In this document: in pieces, positions 60,026-64,000 of the stretch
Numbering within the stretch: the first letter of the stretch is position 1
Layout: each line of letters begins with the position of its first letter
From: Pseudomarimonas arenosa
GTDB taxonomy: Bacteria > Pseudomonadota > Gammaproteobacteria > Xanthomonadales > Xanthomonadaceae
Assembly: GCF_014841215.1 (NCBI RefSeq)
Contig: NZ_JACYTR010000011.1
Span: forward strand, 1-64,000
DNA length: 64,000 nt
Direction: 5' to 3'
Notes under the pieces: generated by a model
Databases searched by the model: none
What the model was told of the DNA's origin: nothing
What the model saw: the letters and a program-made list of their open reading frames with translations, nothing else
Program-made: the position numbers and the translations under genes

Positions 60026-62813
60026 GTTTCGCTCGCTGGAAGTCGTGCATTGGGACTACTGGGAACGTTTCGCCCTGCCGCTGGACGCCAATATCGTAAC
60101 CGTGGTCGGGCCGAACGGCTCGGGCAAGACCACCTTGCTCGATGCGCTGCGCACGCTCTTAACCATCGACTGCGCTGGCAACCGTGATTTCAAGAGCTAC
60201 CTGCGCCACAACGGCAAACCCTTCGCCTGGCTGCGCGCGGTGGTGGGCAACCCGCCCGGTCCAACCGGAGCGCGCCCGTTCTTTCCGATCATGGACAGCC
60301 AGGCCACCCTGGTCTGCCGCATCCAGAAGAAGGGTGGCGAGTGGCAGCGCCAGTACGCCGTGCTGGCCGGCGATATCGGCATCGAAGAGGTGGAACGTCG
60401 CGCCGAGTTCATCGGCCTACGCGAATACCGCGTGCGGCTGGAAGGCGCCGGCCTGTCACAGGCGATTCGCCGGGTACTGACCCTGGAACAGGGCGCCACC
60501 GACAAGCTCTGCCAGCTACCGCCGCGCGCCCTGCTCGACCTGGTGTTCGACGTATTCGGCGACAAGGCAGTGCTGGAAGACTATCAGCGCGCCCGTAACG
60601 AGCAGATCGAAGGCGAGAAGGAGCTGCTCAGCCTGAACCAGCAGCTCAGCCTGCTGGGCATCAGCCTGCAGGAAGCCGAAGCGCGGGTGCGTTCCTATCA
60701 GGAACGTCAGGGACTGGAGCAGGAACGCGTGCGTCTGGTGGCGGACATCTTGCCGGCCAGCGAATTGGCCGAACTCTCAGCCTCGATTCGTGGCGCGCGT
60801 GGGCCGCTGCAGACACAACGACGACGCTGGAACGAGTTGCTCAAGCGCGGCGACGACCTGCAGCAGCAGCTGACCGAGCTCGACGACAACGAGCTGCGTC
60901 ACCGAGATCGCCAGCGCAGTCTGGAGACACGCGAGGATGAGGCGCAGCGCAGCCTGCTGCGCGCACGCACGGCACACGACGAGAACGCGGTGTTGATCAA
61001 GCAGGAGGCGCGCTTGCGCACCCTAGCCGAACAGCAGGGCCAGGCCGATCTGTCGGCACTGGCCGCGGACGCTCAAGGCTGGCGCCAACAAAGCCAATCG
61101 CTGGCGCTTGACGAGCAGAAGCTACGCGAGTCGATCGGCGGGCTGCAGGCGCAGATTGCCGCCTGGCGCAGCGGTCGGCGCTTTGTACCGGAGTTCGAAT
61201 CGCGCTTCCGCAGCGCCCTCGATGAGGCCGGCATCGGCCACCAGATGCTCAGCGAGATCGTCGAAGTGGTCGACGCGCACTGGCAGCCAGCGCTGGAAGC
61301 CCTGCTGGCGGGCTATCGCCATGTCGTGTTGCTGACCGATCCGCGCGATCGTCAGCGCGCCTGGCAGCTCGGTGAAACCCTGCGTTACAAGCACTTCGTG
61401 GTGGCCGATCGCGGCCCACGCCCCAGCGCAACGTCGGGCTCAATGCTCGAGGTGGTGCGATTCAGCGCCGATCCACCGCAGTGGCTGGTGCAACAGCTCG
61501 ATCGCGTGCAACGGGTGGAATCGGTTGACGCTGGCCGAGCGCTTGAGCGCGATCAGGAGTGGATCACGGCCCAAGGGTATTTCCGCGAACGTCGTGGCGG
61601 TCGCTTCCTCGGGGTCGACGACACCTGGTTCGGCCATGCATCGCTGGAACGGCAGCGCGAGCGCGGCGAGCGACAGCTGGCCGACTGGGAAGCCGAATTG
61701 GCGCAGATTCAAGCGCAGCGGCGCGAGCTGAGCCAGCGCATCAGCGATGCCGAGCTCGCTCTGCGCGGCAACGATGCACTCAGTCAGCTGACCCAGCGCA
61801 GCGAAGAATTTGCCGAGGCACAGGCCCAGCATGTCGCCCTGGAAGACGCCGTACAGCGCTTGGCTGCCAGTTATGCCGAACTGCATGCCGAGTTGAACAG
61901 CGTGCGCGAGGAGCGCTCGGCGAATGCGCGGCGCCGCGACGATGTGGCCCGCCGGATCGAAGATGCGCAGCGCCAGCACGGCGAGCTCGAGCGCGATCTG
62001 GCGCAGGCACGTCAAGCGCAGGCACAGCGGGTACTGAGCTGGCGCAAGAAGCGCCGCGGCCTGCCCTCACGCCTGCGCTCACGCGAGGCCCTGGCAGCTG
62101 TGCGCAGCGAGTGGGAAACCGCCCATGCGGTGCAGCGGGAAATTCAGCGCCTGGAGCTGCGCCTGTCCGATGGACATTTCGAAACCGATGAACAGGTGGT
62201 TGCACTGCGCGACAAACTGGCCGCCGATCACGCAGCACAGAAGGCTGATCTTGATCGCCGTGCCATGCATCTGGAACGCGGCAAGCGCAGCACCGACGAA
62301 GCGCGCGGCGCCTATCTCAACGTGCTGCGTGCCACCTTGCGAGCCTACACCCGCAATCTGAAGCATCTGGCCGAGCTGGCCGGCATCGGCGTCGAGGTCG
62401 AGCTGCCGGAACTGGCCAATGACGATCTCAGCCTGGCGCAGTCCGGCCTGATCGTGCGCTTTGAGTTCGATCAAAAGGGCTGGATCGGCCTCGACGACGG
62501 CGAAGCCTCGGGCGGTCAGCAGGTGATGAAATCGCTGCTGTTGCTGGTAGCCCTGATGCGTGATGAAAGCCGGCCTGGCGGCTTTGTCTTCATCGATGAG
62601 CCGTTCGCCCATCTCGATATCTTCAATATCGACAAGGTCAGCGCCTTCCTGAAGAGTACCCGCGCGCAGTACATCCTGACCACGCCGGTCACCCACAACG
62701 TCAACGTGTTCCAGCCGTCTGAATTGACCCTGGTGACCAGCAAACGCCGCCCGGGCAGTTCCTGGGCGCAGCCGGTGGCGGTGCTGCGGCGTCGACAAAG
62801 CGAAGCGGCCTGA
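60018..62813 (+). CDS. SMC-family ATPase (MksB/JetC-like condensin)
   Basis: The 931-residue protein has Walker A GPNGSGKT at residues 31-38, and long coiled-coil arms (about 190-385 and 545-780) around a compact hinge (about 390-540, with ALLAGYRHVVLLTD and YKHFVVADRG). The ABC signature is ASGGQQVMKSLL (SGGQQ at 831-835) and the Walker B/D-loop is FVFIDEPFAHLD near 856-867. The arms are short compared with MukB. ATP-dependent DNA binding or loop extrusion with the two upstream proteins is the expected role. The ATG at 60018 overlaps the KITE gene. No JetD/MksG-type TOPRIM nuclease follows, unlike Wadjet anti-plasmid systems. Confidence 0.88.
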   Translation: MFEFRSLEVVHWDYWERFALPLDANIVTVVGPNGSGKTTLLDALRTLLTIDCAGNRDFKSYLRHNGKPFAWLRAVVGNPPGPTGARPFFPIMDSQATLVCRIQKKGGEWQRQYAVLAGDIGIEEVERRAEFIGLREYRVRLEGAGLSQAIRRVLTLEQGATDKLCQLPPRALLDLVFDVFGDKAVLEDYQRARNEQIEGEKELLSLNQQLSLLGISLQEAEARVRSYQERQGLEQERVRLVADILPASELAELSASIRGARGPLQTQRRRWNELLKRGDDLQQQLTELDDNELRHRDRQRSLETREDEAQRSLLRARTAHDENAVLIKQEARLRTLAEQQGQADLSALAADAQGWRQQSQSLALDEQKLRESIGGLQAQIAAWRSGRRFVPEFESRFRSALDEAGIGHQMLSEIVEVVDAHWQPALEALLAGYRHVVLLTDPRDRQRAWQLGETLRYKHFVVADRGPRPSATSGSMLEVVRFSADPPQWLVQQLDRVQRVESVDAGRALERDQEWITAQGYFRERRGGRFLGVDDTWFGHASLERQRERGERQLADWEAELAQIQAQRRELSQRISDAELALRGNDALSQLTQRSEEFAEAQAQHVALEDAVQRLAASYAELHAELNSVREERSANARRRDDVARRIEDAQRQHGELERDLAQARQAQAQRVLSWRKKRRGLPSRLRSREALAAVRSEWETAHAVQREIQRLELRLSDGHFETDEQVVALRDKLAADHAAQKADLDRRAMHLERGKRSTDEARGAYLNVLRATLRAYTRNLKHLAELAGIGVEVELPELANDDLSLAQSGLIVRFEFDQKGWIGLDDGEASGGQQVMKSLLLLVALMRDESRPGGFVFIDEPFAHLDIFNIDKVSAFLKSTRAQYILTTPVTHNVNVFQPSELTLVTSKRRPGSSWAQPVAVLRRRQSEAA

Positions 62814-63015
62814 GCCAAGTACAAGCGTCTTCACAAAGACTAGACGACACCTCAGGCGCGTTGACGGACACTGCATGGATAGCGTCAAGGCGCGCGTACC
62901 AAGGAACCAGAGGTATGCCAAGCGGGTCGATTCGTAATCATCCAGCCGGCGAAACCACTGAGCACATGCAAGATTCCTCAGATGGTCGATTCTCGCTCGC
63001 TGCCAGCCACCCAGC

Positions 63016-64000
63016 ATGGGCCTGAAGCAGCCCCCCCAAGTCAGCCGCATTCGGCCTTGGCGTGATGGCCTGGTGGCGTTTGCCACGGTGGCCCTGGTCG
63101 CGGCGCTCGGCGTGTTTGCCACCTATCATGCCGCCTGGCAGGCGAAGTTCGATGCCATTCGAACTCAGCTCGAACAGCTGGCACGGGCGGCGGCGCCATT
63201 GATCGATGGCGATGGACACCGCCAGTTTGTCTCGGCCGATCAGATGGGCAGCCCGGAGCACCTGGCGGCGATCAAGGATCTGGTCGCCTTTCATCGCGCC
63301 GTGCGCGACATCTATTACGTCTACACCGCCATTGAGCGCGACGGCCGAGTCTACTTCGTGCTCGGTACCGACTACCTGTACCGGGTGGACGGCGACGCTC
63401 TGGAATACGACCCGATCATGACCGAGTATCGCGGACCCGATCCGTCAATTCGCATGGCACTGCGGGAACAGCGTGTTGTGGTGCAGAAGGAACCGGTGCA
63501 GGAACGGCATCGAACCTACCTCAGCGCCTATGCGCCGATCTTCGACTCAGCCGGCGAGTTTGTCGCCGTGGTCGGGCTTGATATGTGGATCAGCGATCTT
63601 GATGAGCAGATGTGGGCGGTCGAACGAGCCGCCTGGATGGGCGGAGCGGTATCGCTGGGCCTGGCCCTGCTGATCGGGCTGACCGTGTTTCAGCTGCGTC
63701 GAAGTCAGCGCGATTCGCTGCAGCAACTGGAATCGCACGAACAGATGTTGATGCATGCGCTGGCCGAGGCCGAGCATCAGGCCGTATACGCACAGGCTGC
63801 AAGCAAGGCCAAGACCGATTTTCTCGCCACCATCAGTCACGAAATCCGAACGCCGATGACCGTGGTGCTCGGCATGGCCGGACTGCTTCACGCCACCCCG
63901 CTCGACGCCACCCAGGCCAAGTATCTGGACAAACTGGAATGCCATGGGCGACGCCTGATCATCTTGTTGGAGGAGATGATCGATATCGTGCACATCGAGT
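63016..64000 (+). CDS. Transmembrane sensor histidine kinase (runs off window)
   Basis: An open frame from ATG 63016 continues to the right edge (328 residues seen). Residues about 15-38 form a first membrane helix (GLVAFATVALVAALGVFATYH). A periplasmic sensor region of about 170 residues follows (LIDGDGHRQFVSADQM, IYYVYTAIERDGRVYFVLG, SAYAPIFDSAGEFVAVVGLDM), with the double-PAS/CACHE character of dCACHE-like sensors. A second helix (GGAVSLGLALLIGLTVF) and a coiled linker come next. HisKA begins with the phosphoacceptor in LATISHEIRTPMTVVLGMAG. ATPase and receiver parts, if any, lie beyond the window; the TISHEIRTPM form is common in hybrid kinases. Confidence 0.88.
   Translation, partial: MGLKQPPQVSRIRPWRDGLVAFATVALVAALGVFATYHAAWQAKFDAIRTQLEQLARAAAPLIDGDGHRQFVSADQMGSPEHLAAIKDLVAFHRAVRDIYYVYTAIERDGRVYFVLGTDYLYRVDGDALEYDPIMTEYRGPDPSIRMALREQRVVVQKEPVQERHRTYLSAYAPIFDSAGEFVAVVGLDMWISDLDEQMWAVERAAWMGGAVSLGLALLIGLTVFQLRRSQRDSLQQLESHEQMLMHALAEAEHQAVYAQAASKAKTDFLATISHEIRTPMTVVLGMAGLLHATPLDATQAKYLDKLECHGRRLIILLEEMIDIVHIE

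Noticed and set aside
58003-63015. Complete Wadjet (JetABCD) defence system
   Set aside because: The SMC gene is followed by about 200 bp of non-coding DNA and a sensor kinase; no JetD-like nuclease is present in the window.

Overview
The window looks like GC-rich gammaproteobacterial chromosome, most likely Lysobacterales (Xanthomonadales), perhaps near Rhodanobacteraceae. The reasons are the codon use, secreted proteins built from GxWYxPxxxGQG modules, short [FY]x[ND]G[FY]E motifs at protein ends or just after signal peptides, and a Fiu/PiuA-type TonB receptor paired with a PKHD hydroxylase. This placement is inference. I see no rRNA, tRNA, CRISPR array or prophage. The only clear transposon trace is the N-terminal piece of an IS1182/IS5-like transposase at the left edge.

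Layout. 0-4.9 kb is scarred: a tandem 114-116 bp repeat array, a 5'-truncated SDR gene, an AraC regulator, and a chemoreceptor signalling domain head-to-head with a B12-binding-type protein, both apparently lacking N-termini. 5-11.8 kb holds two tandem secreted propeller-like proteins of about 1,130 residues that share an exactly identical 452-bp segment. 12-16 kb holds a YafK-type L,D-transpeptidase, a PAS histidine kinase divergent from a REC-GGDEF response regulator, and a family-3 solute-binding protein. 16.4-20.6 kb is a 1,405-residue secreted multidomain di-haem protein. 21.2-28.5 kb is an iron-acquisition locus: PKHD hydroxylase and TonB receptor on the minus strand, and PepSY-TM, DUF2271, DUF4198 and a membrane-anchored diflavin reductase on the plus strand. 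28.5-34.3 kb has a DUF6064 protein, a Tat-exported aldo/keto reductase, a MerR/CDF/DUF3703 metal-resistance unit, a TPR protein and an RDD/small-TM/YbjQ group. 34.3-38.35 kb is nrdAB behind a cobalamin riboswitch. 38.8-49.8 kb carries ureide catabolism genes (allA, alc, uraD, puuE) interrupted by an autotransporter, a DUF1287 protein and a subtilase, and ends with a CadC-like regulator carrying a large PQQ-type propeller. 50-57.9 kb is a run of six secreted or outer-membrane genes, including two S74-chaperone/YadA-head fibre proteins. 58-62.8 kb is a tightly coupled three-gene SMC operon (kleisin-like, KITE-like, SMC ATPase). The window ends inside a sensor histidine kinase.

The genes that plausibly work together are: the iron locus (outer-membrane uptake, then reduction at the inner membrane); OHCU to allantoin to allantoate to ureidoglycolate to glyoxylate plus urea; B12-controlled ribonucleotide reduction, which predicts a B12-dependent reductase elsewhere in the genome; and the MksBEF/Wadjet-like SMC complex, which has no JetD/MksG nuclease beside it. 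The SMC operon, the propeller-fused transmembrane regulator and the S74/YadA fibre island are the best candidates for undescribed biology. Intergenic DNA is unusually rich in dispersed palindromic repeats of at least four kinds.
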